Below, one piece after another: positions 16,254 through 24,914 of a DNA stretch of 64,000 nt. A program made the translations under genes and the position numbers. The stretch covers positions 76,580-140,579 of the forward strand of contig CAYMWP010000002.1 in assembly GCA_964393895.1 (NCBI GenBank). The letters run 5' to 3'. Position 1 is the stretch's first letter; each line of letters opens with the position of its first letter. The DNA is from B4-G1 sp964393895. Lineage in GTDB: Bacteria > Chloroflexota > Anaerolineae > B4-G1. The notes under the pieces are model-generated. The model was not told the origin of the DNA and searched no databases. It saw only the letters and a list, made by a program, of their open reading frames with translations.

Positions 16254-17609
16254 CTATCCCCTGCGCTGGCGGGCGGACTTTTTCTTCCGGCGCAAGGCAC
16301 CGCCTCGATAAGCGGGCGCCAGGATGGCAAACGGAGTGCAACGGCTCACGTCCAACATGCGCGTCGCCAAACGGGGATCCAGTTCCTCAATGGGGGTCGC
16401 CGTAGTGATGACGGTCGGCAGTTCAGCGTTGTAGCGATAGTCAAAGATTTGATACAGCTTCTCCCGCGCCCACGGCGTAGCCGACTCGGTACCCAGGTCA
16501 TCCAGGATCAGCAGCGGGGTGCGGCGCACCTCCTCGAACTGCTGGTAAAAAGTGACCGTGCTCTGAGGGTTAAACGTGGCCCGCAGGTGATCCAATAAAT
16601 CCGGTACGACGACGAACAAAGCTGGGTGGCCGCGTTGCACCCGGTAGTTGGCTATGGCAGCGGCCAGATGGGTTTTGCCGACGCCAAAAGTGCCGGTAAA
16701 GACCAGCCAGGCACGGGGATCCTCGGCAAAATCACTGGCGACATCAAAGGCGCGTTTGAGATTCTCTTCCTCGTCGCGGGCCAGCTCCCCCCTGCGCGGA
16801 TCAAAGGTCTCAAAAGTCTGATGAGAATGCAGGCTCAAGCTACTCAGATCAGACTGATCCTGCGCGACACCCGCCCGCCGATAGTCGGGGGCGATGATGG
16901 AGACGATATGGGTCAGGTCGGGGTCCACCAGGCGCGAGCGGAGTCGCAGGGGAATCTCTTCCAACTCTCGGTTGGTAGTGACGACGGTAGGCAGGCGAGC
17001 GTTGTAGCGATAGTTGAAAATCTGGAACAGTTTCTCCTGCGCCCACGGCGTTGCCGACTCGGTGCCCAGGTCGTCAAGGATGAGAACAGAGGCCGAGCGC
17101 ACATCCTCGAAGCGAGTATCGTACTCGACGGGGCTGGACGGAGCAAAGGCAGCGCGGAGGTGATCCAACAAGTCAGGAACGGTGATAAAGAGCACCGGCA
17201 GACCGCGCTCGACGCACCCGTTGGCGATAGCGGCAGCCAGGTGAGTCTTGCCGCAACCGTAGCCGCCTTTCAAAACCAGCCATCCCTCCGGCTTTTCGGC
17301 AAAGGTCTGGGATTCCTCGTAGGCCCAGCGCAGATTGGCCTGCTTTTCGGGCGGTAGACCGTGCCCTTCTGGGGCAAAGGTCTCAAAAGTCATGCGAGAT
17401 AGCGTTTCCAGATCGCTCAACGTACGCAGTGTAGCCACACGTCGCTCGGCCAACTCTGCCAGGCGGCAAGTGCAGGGGACCAACTCGCCAAAGTCAGGGT
17501 GCCCCACAGGCACATCCGCCCGCAGGTAGCCCAGCCCCTTACAGACCGGGCAGACCTCCTCCGCCCCTCTGCTCTCCTGTTCCTGTTCAATGCTCGATGT
17601 ACTCGCCAT
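16254..17609 (-). CDS. Tandem double DnaC/IstB-type helicase-loader ATPase
   Basis: The 451-residue product starts with a zinc-binding motif (C20-x2-C23, C46-x-C48). It then has two DnaC/IstB-type AAA+ modules in a row. Module 1 has Walker A GGYGCGKTH (115-123) and Walker B LILDDLG. Module 2 repeats GTFGVGKTH (306-314) and LILDDLG about 190 residues later. The DNA of the two copies is also clearly similar, so this is an internal duplication. Single-module relatives load the replicative helicase together with a DnaD-like protein, which here is encoded directly upstream with a 23-bp overlap. Only module 1 keeps the sensor-1-like TTN, while module 2 has TTA. It is not an IS21 IstB, because no IstA is present. 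Confidence 0.9.
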   Translation of the reverse strand: MASTSSIEQEQESRGAEEVCPVCKGLGYLRADVPVGHPDFGELVPCTCRLAELAERRVATLRTLSDLETLSRMTFETFAPEGHGLPPEKQANLRWAYEESQTFAEKPEGWLVLKGGYGCGKTHLAAAIANGCVERGLPVLFITVPDLLDHLRAAFAPSSPVEYDTRFEDVRSASVLILDDLGTESATPWAQEKLFQIFNYRYNARLPTVVTTNRELEEIPLRLRSRLVDPDLTHIVSIIAPDYRRAGVAQDQSDLSSLSLHSHQTFETFDPRRGELARDEEENLKRAFDVASDFAEDPRAWLVFTGTFGVGKTHLAAAIANYRVQRGHPALFVVVPDLLDHLRATFNPQSTVTFYQQFEEVRRTPLLILDDLGTESATPWAREKLYQIFDYRYNAELPTVITTATPIEELDPRLATRMLDVSRCTPFAILAPAYRGGALRRKKKSARQRRG

Positions 17610-18258
17610 ACTCTCCCTCGACGTAACGCCGACGCTCCGCCTCAGGGGTGCGCTTGGCTGCTCCCCTTCCCTCGATGCGCCAACGCTCCAGAATGGCGTG
17701 GATGTACTTCCAACTCCGCTTATTCAGAGACACCGCCTCACGGAACGCCTCCTCGATCCACTCAGCTGGATACTCCCGTTCCGCCGCGCGCAACTCATCG
17801 GCGATGAGGGGCGTGAGCGTGCCCACGTTCGCCTCGTACAGGGCAAAGACGTTGGGGCGCGCGGCCGATTCGAGCTCGTCGGGCCAGCCGCCCTGCTCGA
17901 TGGCTCTGACGGCAGCGCGCCCCTTGGGCGTGTTGGCAAAGTAGACCGTCTCACTCGCCCCCGCGACGGTCGTCTCGGCTTGCAGCAACGTCCCCCGCTC
18001 GACGGCGCGCGCCAGAGCCCCGCTCAAAGCCTCCGCCGGAGCGCGGCCCAGGCCGGCCAAGAGCACCCGGTCGGAGACCAAGTCGGCGCGGCGCAGATAA
18101 CGCACCTTGCCCCGCTGCTGCCCCAATCGCCACAGAGCGTGCAGCGTGAGCTTTAGCTCGGCCAGGTCATCAATCGCAGGGACGAGCTCGATGAAAACCT
18201 GCTCCGGGATGTTGGCGCTAGTGACTTGGCCCGGAGGGAACCCGCTGAAGGTTTGCAT
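17587..18258 (-). CDS. DnaD-like replication initiation/primosome protein
   Basis: The 223-residue product has a C-terminal helical segment of the DnaD_2/DnaB_2 type (AEWIEEAFREAVSLNKRSW, then KYIHAILERWR), used by DnaD proteins to bind DNA and partners. The N-terminal part (ELKLTLHALWRLGQQRGKVR) resembles a winged-helix replisome domain. It probably acts with the double helicase loader encoded just downstream in priming replication or restart. I chose the ATG at 18258, since the TTG one codon earlier has no better site. The pairing of a DnaD-domain protein with a DnaC-type ATPase is common in Chloroflexota and Firmicutes genomes and in their prophages. No phage genes are seen here. Confidence 0.82.
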   Translation of the reverse strand: MQTFSGFPPGQVTSANIPEQVFIELVPAIDDLAELKLTLHALWRLGQQRGKVRYLRRADLVSDRVLLAGLGRAPAEALSGALARAVERGTLLQAETTVAGASETVYFANTPKGRAAVRAIEQGGWPDELESAARPNVFALYEANVGTLTPLIADELRAAEREYPAEWIEEAFREAVSLNKRSWKYIHAILERWRIEGRGAAKRTPEAERRRYVEGEYGEYIEH

Positions 18259-18288
18259 CAACGCCTATGGACGATACACCATCTTGTC

Positions 18289-18630
18289 CTACGCCGCCTC
18301 AGCCGTGACCGAGACAGCCTGCCAGATAGCGACGATGAGACAAACGACGGCGATCAAATCCAAGAGACCGCAACAGCACCCCACGCCAGTGCTGACCGCC
18401 ACGAACCGTCTCATTCCCACCTGGCGGCCCAAGAACCCAACCAGCGGCGACCTGCCAAAGCTGGCGAGATCCAGAATGAGCGACACGCCAAAGCCAACCA
18501 GGGCCAGGATAGCGGGCGTCCCACCGCGACGTGTGAGCAGGATGATCGCCGCCACGACCCCCGCCAGATGAGCCAGCAGAATCGGCAACATGGGAAGAAC
18601 TGTGACGTACCACGGGTTAATAGGATACAT
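18289..18630 (-). CDS. Small membrane protein of unknown function
   Basis: A protein of 113 residues with three hydrophobic segments (about 8-31, 38-60 and 80-106). The middle segment is preceded by the short basic loop LTRRGG, and a Cys run (GCCCG) sits near the start of the last helix. The ATG is preceded at eight bases by a perfect AGGAGG. I do not recognise a family. It stands alone, upstream of the replication pair on the same strand and divergent from the signalling island. Confidence 0.75.
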   Translation of the reverse strand: MYPINPWYVTVLPMLPILLAHLAGVVAAIILLTRRGGTPAILALVGFGVSLILDLASFGRSPLVGFLGRQVGMRRFVAVSTGVGCCCGLLDLIAVVCLIVAIWQAVSVTAEAA

Positions 18631-18775
18631 TTTTATTACCTCCTGATTGTGAATTGATGGACTATAGAATTGCCCTACAATATTTGCGGCTCGCCGCGCC
18701 ATACTACCTATTCTACACATAATGGTCAGTCTAGGCAAATCGCCCCAACCGGCCTACCAGGCCTCTCTCGGCGAC

Positions 18776-18803
18776 TTGCGCTTTGGCACAAAGCGTGTAA
18801 ACT
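18776..18803 (+). promoter_or_regulatory. Candidate promoter of the signalling island
   Basis: TTGCGC (18776-18781) and TAAACT (18798-18803) are separated by 16 bp, about 105 bp upstream of the first FHA gene. The match is moderate. The divergent spacer 18631-18912 holds no other recognisable feature. Confidence 0.35.
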
Positions 18804-18912
18804 ATAGGTCAAACACAACTCGATACAACACCACGAACCAGCCCGCTCAAATACGCGGACAACTATGCAGAGCGACGAGGGTAGTACATCACACGCGCAA
18901 GGGAGAGCAATT

Positions 18913-19794
18913 ATGACATCCGAAGCGATCAAACGATCAGTCATTGTGGTAGGAATAGCTTTATTAATGGTGACCGCTACAGTACTTCCCCTCAGTGCCG
19001 CATCCTTGCCCCAAGTGGCCGGTTCCCAAAAAGCGCCAGGCGTAGCGTTGCAGACCGTGACGACCACGACGACACCGATTACTATACCGACATCGGTCAT
19101 CACCACTATCGCCCCTCCCACCCCACCCACACCCACTCATACTCCCACACCCCCACCCACCCATACTCCCACCGTTCCTCCCTCCGCGACCGAGCCTCCC
19201 TCAATCGCACCGGAGCCAACGGATACGCCAGCGCCGCCCGCCACACCAACGACGCCACCGCCGCCGCCCGCCACGCCCTCGCCTCCCTCAACCCCATCAG
19301 CCACCTCCACCCCTTCACCTGTCGAGCAGCTAATAGTCATATTATCCCAAGACTGGTCTCTTACTCTCTTAATCTGCCTGATCCCACTGCTGCTCCTGGG
19401 TCTGCTGGCTATCCTATGGACGATGCGGAAGAAACCAAAGCCTAAACCACCGCCGCCGCCTACCGTCGCCGCCGGCCCATACCTGGAAAGCGTCGGCGCA
19501 TCTGGCGGCCCGCGTCGCTTCGACCTGACCCCTGAAGGGGTCACCATCGGGCGGGCGCCAGAAAACAGCCTGATAGTCACCCAGGACTTGGCCGGATGGG
19601 AGACGGTCTCTCGCCAACACGCCCGCGTCTACGAGCAGGCCGGCCGCTGGATCGTCGAGGACATGAACTCGATGAACGGCGTCTATGTGAACGGGAACCG
19701 CACGGGCCGCAACCTGCTGCGCGACGGCTGGCGGCTGGGCATCGGCGGGGTGGAATTCACCTTCCACGCCAGCCCCGGGGAGGCGCAAAGATGA
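18913..19794 (+). CDS. Membrane protein with extracellular Pro/Thr-rich stalk and cytoplasmic FHA domain
   Basis: The 293-residue protein has an N-terminal signal/anchor helix (8-30), a Pro/Thr-rich stalk (about 50-136), a second membrane helix (148-170) and a cytoplasmic FHA domain (about 190-285). FHA hallmarks are present: VTIGR (210-214), SRQHA (233-237) and the NG turn at 255-256. FHA domains bind phosphothreonine, so this should recruit kinase substrates or the kinases of this island to the membrane. The ATG at 18913 follows GGGAG by seven bases. The stop overlaps the next start (ATGA), so it heads a tight operon of five genes. Confidence 0.88.
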   Translation: MTSEAIKRSVIVVGIALLMVTATVLPLSAASLPQVAGSQKAPGVALQTVTTTTTPITIPTSVITTIAPPTPPTPTHTPTPPPTHTPTVPPSATEPPSIAPEPTDTPAPPATPTTPPPPPATPSPPSTPSATSTPSPVEQLIVILSQDWSLTLLICLIPLLLLGLLAILWTMRKKPKPKPPPPPTVAAGPYLESVGASGGPRRFDLTPEGVTIGRAPENSLIVTQDLAGWETVSRQHARVYEQAGRWIVEDMNSMNGVYVNGNRTGRNLLRDGWRLGIGGVEFTFHASPGEAQR

Positions 19795-21542
19795 ACACGG
19801 TAGTATGTCCCAAGTGTAACTATGAAAACCGCGAGAACGCCCGTTTCTGTCACAGTTGTGGCGCGGCTCTACCGGCGCACAACCCCGGCCCGCAAGACGT
19901 GTCTCAACATCCCACCCAACCCCTCACCCTCCCCCCCGACCTGCCCTCCACTCACCCCCTCCCAGAAGCAACCGCCGAGTTTGCCCCCTTGCCGGAGGGC
20001 GCCCTGCTCCGTGACGGGCAATACACGGTCGAAGAAATACGAGCCGCCGACCAGATAAACCTCTACCTGGTAGAAGAGCACACGCCGGTACGCTTGTGCC
20101 CCAACTGCCGGACGGAGACGTTCGACCCCCAGGAACGGTTCTGCTCAGCCTGCGGGGCCGACATATCCAACATCGAACCCCTACACCTCCGCTACCTGGT
20201 GCGCGAAAGCAGCAACGAGCAGGCTTTCGCAGCCGAGAGCCAGCTACTAGGGATGCGCCTGGAGCATCCCGGCCTGCTCCTGCCTCACGACGCCTTCACA
20301 GAAGCCCCCTACGGCCCGCCTCGCCATTATCTGGTGGAGCCGGAATTTACGCCCCCAGTGGCGACCTCCCTCCCCTTACCCCAGAAACTCGCCCGTGTGC
20401 TGACGTGGGGAGTGACTCTGGCGCAAACACTGGATTACTTGCACCGCCACCAGGTTGCCTTGCGCGAGATCGGCCTGGAACACATCGCGGTGGAGGGAAA
20501 AGAGGCCCGTTGGACGCACCTGAGCCAGGCCTACGTCATCCCCCCTGACGCTCGCCCTATGGCGGTCGGCCACTTTGCCCACGACGTCCAGGGGTTGGCG
20601 GCCGTACTCTTGCACCTGGCAACCGGGGAACAACAAACCACTCAAGTCGAGCTTCCCGAGCGGGCCAGTATGGCCTTCTCCCAGGCCCTCACCACGCCGG
20701 AGAAGATCACCGTGACCGACTTTGCGTCCGCCCTCGAAGAAGCGCTCCAAGAACTCCGCCGCCCGGCCAGCGTCACTCTGGTCGTTGGTCGGCGCACCGA
20801 CGTGGGGCAGGAGCGCTCGCTGAACGAAGACAGCCTGCTGACACTGGATAGCACAGCCGTGTTCCGCTCCGCCAGCACGCCCGTGGGCCTGTTCGCCGTC
20901 GCCGACGGGATGGGCGGTCACGAAGCCGGAGACGTAGCCAGCCACGGGGCGATCCAGGCCATCGCCCAGCAGACCGTCAGTGGAGTGCTGTCCCCAGCCG
21001 CTGCCGGCAAACCCCTGCCCGACGCCCGCCAGTGGCTCACCGACGCGACCCTGGCCGCAAACCAGGCCGTTCACGATCAGCGCAGAGCCGCCGGCACCGA
21101 TATGGGCACCACGCTGGTAATGGCGCTCGTCGCCGGCAACCATGCGACCCTCGCCAACGTCGGCGACAGTCGCGCCTACCTGCTCAATCGAGACAGCATC
21201 ACCCAGATCACCACCGATCACTCGCTGGTCGAGCGACTGGTCGCCACCGGGCAGATCACGCGGGAAGAGGCCGCCCGCCACCCGCAGAAGAACGTCATCT
21301 ACCGCGTCATCGGCGACAAAGCTCACACAGAAGTAGACCTGTTCGACCAGACACTCGTCCCCGGCGACGCCCTGCTCCTCTGCTCCGACGGGCTGAGCGG
21401 CATGGTGACAGACCAACAGATGTGGCAAATCTGGAAAACGTCCACCTCGCCCCAGGAAGCCTGCGACCGGTTGGTTCAAGCCGCCAACGACGCCGGCGGC
21501 GAGGATAACATCACAGTCGTGATAGTACAAGTTGCCACATAA
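19791..21542 (+). CDS. Zinc-ribbon/pseudokinase/PP2C phosphatase fusion
   Basis: A protein of 583 residues. It begins with two zinc ribbons (C6-x2-C9...C20-x2-C23, and LCPNC...FCSACG near 103-125). A degenerate kinase-like domain (about 125-320) follows, in which the catalytic HRD loop reads LREIGLEHIAV and the DFG position is lost. A PP2C Ser/Thr phosphatase domain (about 325-583) comes last. Its metal ligands are visible: Asp in LNEDSL, VADGMGGHEAG, LCSDGLSG and GGEDNITVV. It should dephosphorylate targets of the island's kinases, with the pseudokinase as a probable regulatory or docking part. The start overlaps the FHA gene by 4 bp and has GGGGAGG upstream. No membrane segment is seen, so it is cytoplasmic. 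Confidence 0.9.
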   Translation: MNTVVCPKCNYENRENARFCHSCGAALPAHNPGPQDVSQHPTQPLTLPPDLPSTHPLPEATAEFAPLPEGALLRDGQYTVEEIRAADQINLYLVEEHTPVRLCPNCRTETFDPQERFCSACGADISNIEPLHLRYLVRESSNEQAFAAESQLLGMRLEHPGLLLPHDAFTEAPYGPPRHYLVEPEFTPPVATSLPLPQKLARVLTWGVTLAQTLDYLHRHQVALREIGLEHIAVEGKEARWTHLSQAYVIPPDARPMAVGHFAHDVQGLAAVLLHLATGEQQTTQVELPERASMAFSQALTTPEKITVTDFASALEEALQELRRPASVTLVVGRRTDVGQERSLNEDSLLTLDSTAVFRSASTPVGLFAVADGMGGHEAGDVASHGAIQAIAQQTVSGVLSPAAAGKPLPDARQWLTDATLAANQAVHDQRRAAGTDMGTTLVMALVAGNHATLANVGDSRAYLLNRDSITQITTDHSLVERLVATGQITREEAARHPQKNVIYRVIGDKAHTEVDLFDQTLVPGDALLLCSDGLSGMVTDQQMWQIWKTSTSPQEACDRLVQAANDAGGEDNITVVIVQVAT

Positions 21543-21560
21543 TCACGAGGAGGTATGACG

Positions 21561-23624
21561 ATGAAACGCTCCATTCTCTTGCTGGTCACACTCTGCACCC
21601 TGGTCGCCGTCACCGGCGGGCAGAGCATCGGCCACGCTCAAAGCTCGGGCCCGGTCGTGGACATCCTGGGCAAACCGGTTTCCAGCGCTGACCAGCCAGA
21701 GGTTAACCTCTACCTCTCGGTCGTTGACCCCACCACGGGCCACGCCATAGACGACCTGAGCGACGACAACTTTTCCGTCCTGGTATCAGACCAGGACGCC
21801 GGAGCTACATCGTCGTCGGAAACGACCGGCGTGGCAATAGTAATGGTGATTGACCGGGGCGGGATCGCCCACCGGGGCGACAAACGCATCGGCCAGGCGG
21901 TTGATCTGGCGGACGACCTCCTGAACAGGCTCAACGTGGACGGCAGCGAAGGCGCCGACATGGTGGCCCTCATCGGTATCCGCGGCCGGGATGACGGCGG
22001 CCTCACCCCCCTGGCGCCGTTCACGGATTACGACCCCAACGCCGTGAGCAACCAGTTCGACACGCTGCGCACCGAGGTAGTGAACGAAGTGACTCCCCTG
22101 TACGACGGCATAGACCAGGCCATCAAGTGGATCACGGATAACGCCGACGCCGAGATCCGAGATAAACTCGCCCACCGCCGCCCCATCATCGTCGTCTTTT
22201 CCGACGGCATTGACAAGAACTTTAGCGACGAAGCCCGCAGAATAGACATCATAGATAAATGCACCGACAACGATATCCTGCTCTACTCTGTCCGTATGGG
22301 CAGCGGCACCACCGACGCCTACAACATGGAGATCATGGCCGAACGGACCAACGGCCTCTACGTCACTCACGCCGACGAGGACGACACAGAGGCCGCCAAC
22401 CTGTTCGAGAACATTGTCACCCAGCGCCAATCCTATCTCATCACGTTCCAGTTGCTCGAACCCAAGGGGAGCTACCCGGTGAGCGTCCAGGTCGTGGATA
22501 CCTCCATCGGCGACGGCTCGGACGAAACGACCGTCTCCTCGCGACTGCAACTGCCCGGTATTGCGCTGACCTCACCGGCCGATGGCACCGCCTACACGGT
22601 GACCTATTCCCAGACACTCGAAAGCTTCGAGCCCGAGACGATCCAACTGAGCGCGCAAGTCACACCGTCGGACGGTGTATCCCGCGATCCAGACACAGTA
22701 TCCTACTTTTACAACGGAGTGCTCATCGGCACGAGCGGTGCAGCGCCGACCTTTGACCTCACCTGGGACGTGAGCGACATTTACACGCCGACCGAACAGA
22801 CCCAAGACCAAAAGTACACCCTGATAGCCGCAGCCGAGGACGTTTACCTGGGAGAACGGATGGAAAGCGATCCGGTCACCATCCACGTCAAATGGGAAGC
22901 CAAGACCCACTCACTCCAGGAGCAAATCCTCATGTGGCTGAGCGCCAACTGGTGGCTGCTCGTCATCCTGGCGGTGATGGCACTGGGTATGCTGATCCTG
23001 CTGATCATCCTCATCCGCACGCGCGGCGAAGTGGCCCGCAAAGCGGTCGCGCGCACCACCGGCGTGCTCAAGGGGGTCACCAGGCGACTGGGGGCCGCGC
23101 CCCAAAAAGCCCCCGGCAAGCTGGTCGTCATCCAGGGCGCCAATATGGGAAAAGAGTTCCGTCTCTCGGCCCAGATGATCAAGGTGGGGCGTGATCCACA
23201 GTTCTGCGACTTTGCGCTGTACGACGAATACGCCTCCAACCCACACTTTTCCGTCCAATTGGATCAGACCCAGTTCTTTATCACCGACGAGGGCAGCACC
23301 AACGGCACACGACTCAACGGCACGCCGATGGTACCGCGCCAACGAATGTTGCTGCAACCGGACGCCATCATCGAGGTCGGGCAAACGCGGCTGCAATTCA
23401 AACGGCTGGGAGGCACGACCCGCCAATTGGGCGCACCATCGGAGGCAACTCCCGCCTTTGGCACGCCAGCGCCGCCGCCCACTCCGCCGCCCGGTCAGGC
23501 CTACACTCATCCCCCCACCCAGCCAGCCGCGCCGCCTGGACAGGCTCAACAACCTCAACAGCCGGCCCCCGGTCAACGGGGCGGGCCAACCCGGCAAGTG
23601 CCGCCGCCATTCGAGACCAAGTAG
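21561..23624 (+). CDS. Secreted-anchored vWA protein with cytoplasmic FHA domain
   Basis: The 687-residue protein has a signal peptide (1-25), an extracytoplasmic von Willebrand factor A-like domain (about 85-295), an Ig-like stretch with an ITLTSPADG-type start, one membrane helix near 455-478, and a C-terminal FHA domain (about 510-605) followed by a Pro-rich tail. The vWA MIDAS motif is degenerate: the usual DxSxS reads DRGGI (98-102). The FHA domain has VGRDP, NPHFS and STNGTRLNG. It would link an outside ligand or protein contact to phosphothreonine reading inside. The ATG at 21561 is seven bases after AGGAGG, whereas the one at 21555 is too close. It lies 18 bp after the PP2C gene. Confidence 0.87.
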   Translation: MKRSILLLVTLCTLVAVTGGQSIGHAQSSGPVVDILGKPVSSADQPEVNLYLSVVDPTTGHAIDDLSDDNFSVLVSDQDAGATSSSETTGVAIVMVIDRGGIAHRGDKRIGQAVDLADDLLNRLNVDGSEGADMVALIGIRGRDDGGLTPLAPFTDYDPNAVSNQFDTLRTEVVNEVTPLYDGIDQAIKWITDNADAEIRDKLAHRRPIIVVFSDGIDKNFSDEARRIDIIDKCTDNDILLYSVRMGSGTTDAYNMEIMAERTNGLYVTHADEDDTEAANLFENIVTQRQSYLITFQLLEPKGSYPVSVQVVDTSIGDGSDETTVSSRLQLPGIALTSPADGTAYTVTYSQTLESFEPETIQLSAQVTPSDGVSRDPDTVSYFYNGVLIGTSGAAPTFDLTWDVSDIYTPTEQTQDQKYTLIAAAEDVYLGERMESDPVTIHVKWEAKTHSLQEQILMWLSANWWLLVILAVMALGMLILLIILIRTRGEVARKAVARTTGVLKGVTRRLGAAPQKAPGKLVVIQGANMGKEFRLSAQMIKVGRDPQFCDFALYDEYASNPHFSVQLDQTQFFITDEGSTNGTRLNGTPMVPRQRMLLQPDAIIEVGQTRLQFKRLGGTTRQLGAPSEATPAFGTPAPPPTPPPGQAYTHPPTQPAAPPGQAQQPQQPAPGQRGGPTRQVPPPFETK

Positions 23625-23642
23625 TTGCAAGGAGTTTTAGAG

Positions 23643-24911
23643 TTGAGCGAGGAGCTAGGCCACGTCTTGCCCGGCAACATCGTCGGCCCCTACCGCGTTG
23701 TGCGAGGGTTCAAAGGACGCGGCGGTATGGCCCGCGTCTTTGAGGCCGAGGTACGCGAGAAATATCGTCAGCCCCATCTACCCCGCCGCCTGGCGCTCAA
23801 GATCGCCAGAGAGGACCACCAGGCCGCGCTGGTCGCCGAGGCCGATTTCCTCAGCCGCTTCGACCACCCCAACGTGGTGCGCATCTTCCCTCTGCCCCGT
23901 GGCGACGACCGCCGTCCGGTCTATGCCGCCCGCGAGCACTTTTCTTTCGGCTGGGGCTGGTATTATGCTATGGAACTATTGAGCAGAGATTCCCTCGAAA
24001 ACATCCTGACTCGGCCCACCACCACCGGCCTGCTCTCTTCGCCGCCCGGCGAGGGACGGCGCTTGAGCCTACTAAAGACACTGGGCATCAGCCGCCAAAT
24101 GGCCGCCGCGCTGGAACACATCCACGAACAAAACGTCATCAACCTGGACATCAAACCCGGCAACGTGCTCTTCCGCCGCCGCCGGCTCAACTATCTGCGC
24201 AGCAGCGTGCCCCAGGCAGTGCTGTGCGACTTTGGCATCTCCCGAGACCTGCGCTACCCCCGCGCCGGGATACTGGGCGTCGCTACCCCAGAATATCTCT
24301 CGCCGGAGCAAACCAGCGAACTGGGCCACGAACAACAACGGCTGGATGCCCGCGCCGACATCTTTTCCCTGGGCGTCACCATCTACGAGATGCTCACCGG
24401 CGAGTTGCCATTCCCCAACATCGCCATGATAGCCGACCCAACCTACGCCCCCATACCGCCAAGCCAACTGCGTCGTGCCATCCCCGCATCGGTAGAAGAT
24501 ATCGTGATGCGGGCGCTGGCCAAAGACCCAGGCTATCGCTTTCAGACCGCGTCACAGATGCGGGACGCCCTCGAAGGGGTGCCAACCCCAATGGACTGGA
24601 AAGCGGGCGCGCGACGCACCTTTGCGGTGGGCGCAGCCGGCGCTATATTGACCGCCTGCGTCGCCGCCGGAGTTTGGGGGGCGGGCAAATTGACGCAAAC
24701 TCCCACACCGGCTCCCGGCCCAACACACACACCCGCCATCCAGACTACCGCCCCCGCCGTGCTGGCGACGAGCACAACACTATCGCCCACTGCCTCGCCG
24801 GTCACCAGGCAGATATGCACCTCCACGCCAGCGCCCACCTTCACGCCCACCAACACGCCGCGACCACGCACGCCAACGCCAACGTCCGTTCCCACCCCAG
24901 GAGGAGATTGA
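23643..24911 (+). CDS. Membrane Ser/Thr protein kinase with NLD catalytic loop
   Basis: This 422-residue protein has a Hanks-type kinase domain (about 15-300). It shows a glycine loop GFKGRGGMA (22-30), Lys53 in ALKIAR, the catalytic segment NLDIKPGN (167-174) and D196-F-G. The usual HRD is NLD, so the Arg that contacts the phosphorylated activation loop is absent and the kinase may be constitutively active. A membrane helix (about 326-347) leads to a short Pro/Thr-rich extracellular tail without a domain. I chose the TTG at 23643, which has GGAG eight bases upstream. The TTG at 23625 abuts the upstream stop. It lies between the vWA-FHA and PP2C genes in one operon. Confidence 0.9.
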   Translation: MSEELGHVLPGNIVGPYRVVRGFKGRGGMARVFEAEVREKYRQPHLPRRLALKIAREDHQAALVAEADFLSRFDHPNVVRIFPLPRGDDRRPVYAAREHFSFGWGWYYAMELLSRDSLENILTRPTTTGLLSSPPGEGRRLSLLKTLGISRQMAAALEHIHEQNVINLDIKPGNVLFRRRRLNYLRSSVPQAVLCDFGISRDLRYPRAGILGVATPEYLSPEQTSELGHEQQRLDARADIFSLGVTIYEMLTGELPFPNIAMIADPTYAPIPPSQLRRAIPASVEDIVMRALAKDPGYRFQTASQMRDALEGVPTPMDWKAGARRTFAVGAAGAILTACVAAGVWGAGKLTQTPTPAPGPTHTPAIQTTAPAVLATSTTLSPTASPVTRQICTSTPAPTFTPTNTPRPRTPTPTSVPTPGGD

Positions 24912-24914
24912 CCG

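Noticed and set aside
16254..17609. Double helicase loader read as the IstB of an IS21-type element
   Set aside because: The adjacent insertion sequence is bounded by terminal repeats and target duplications that exclude this gene, no IstA is present, and a DnaD-like gene overlaps it.
14217..18258. Prophage or phage-remnant region suggested by an IS plus DnaD/DnaC-type genes
   Set aside because: There are no structural, lysis, integrase or repressor genes, and the pair also occurs as chromosomal replication genes.
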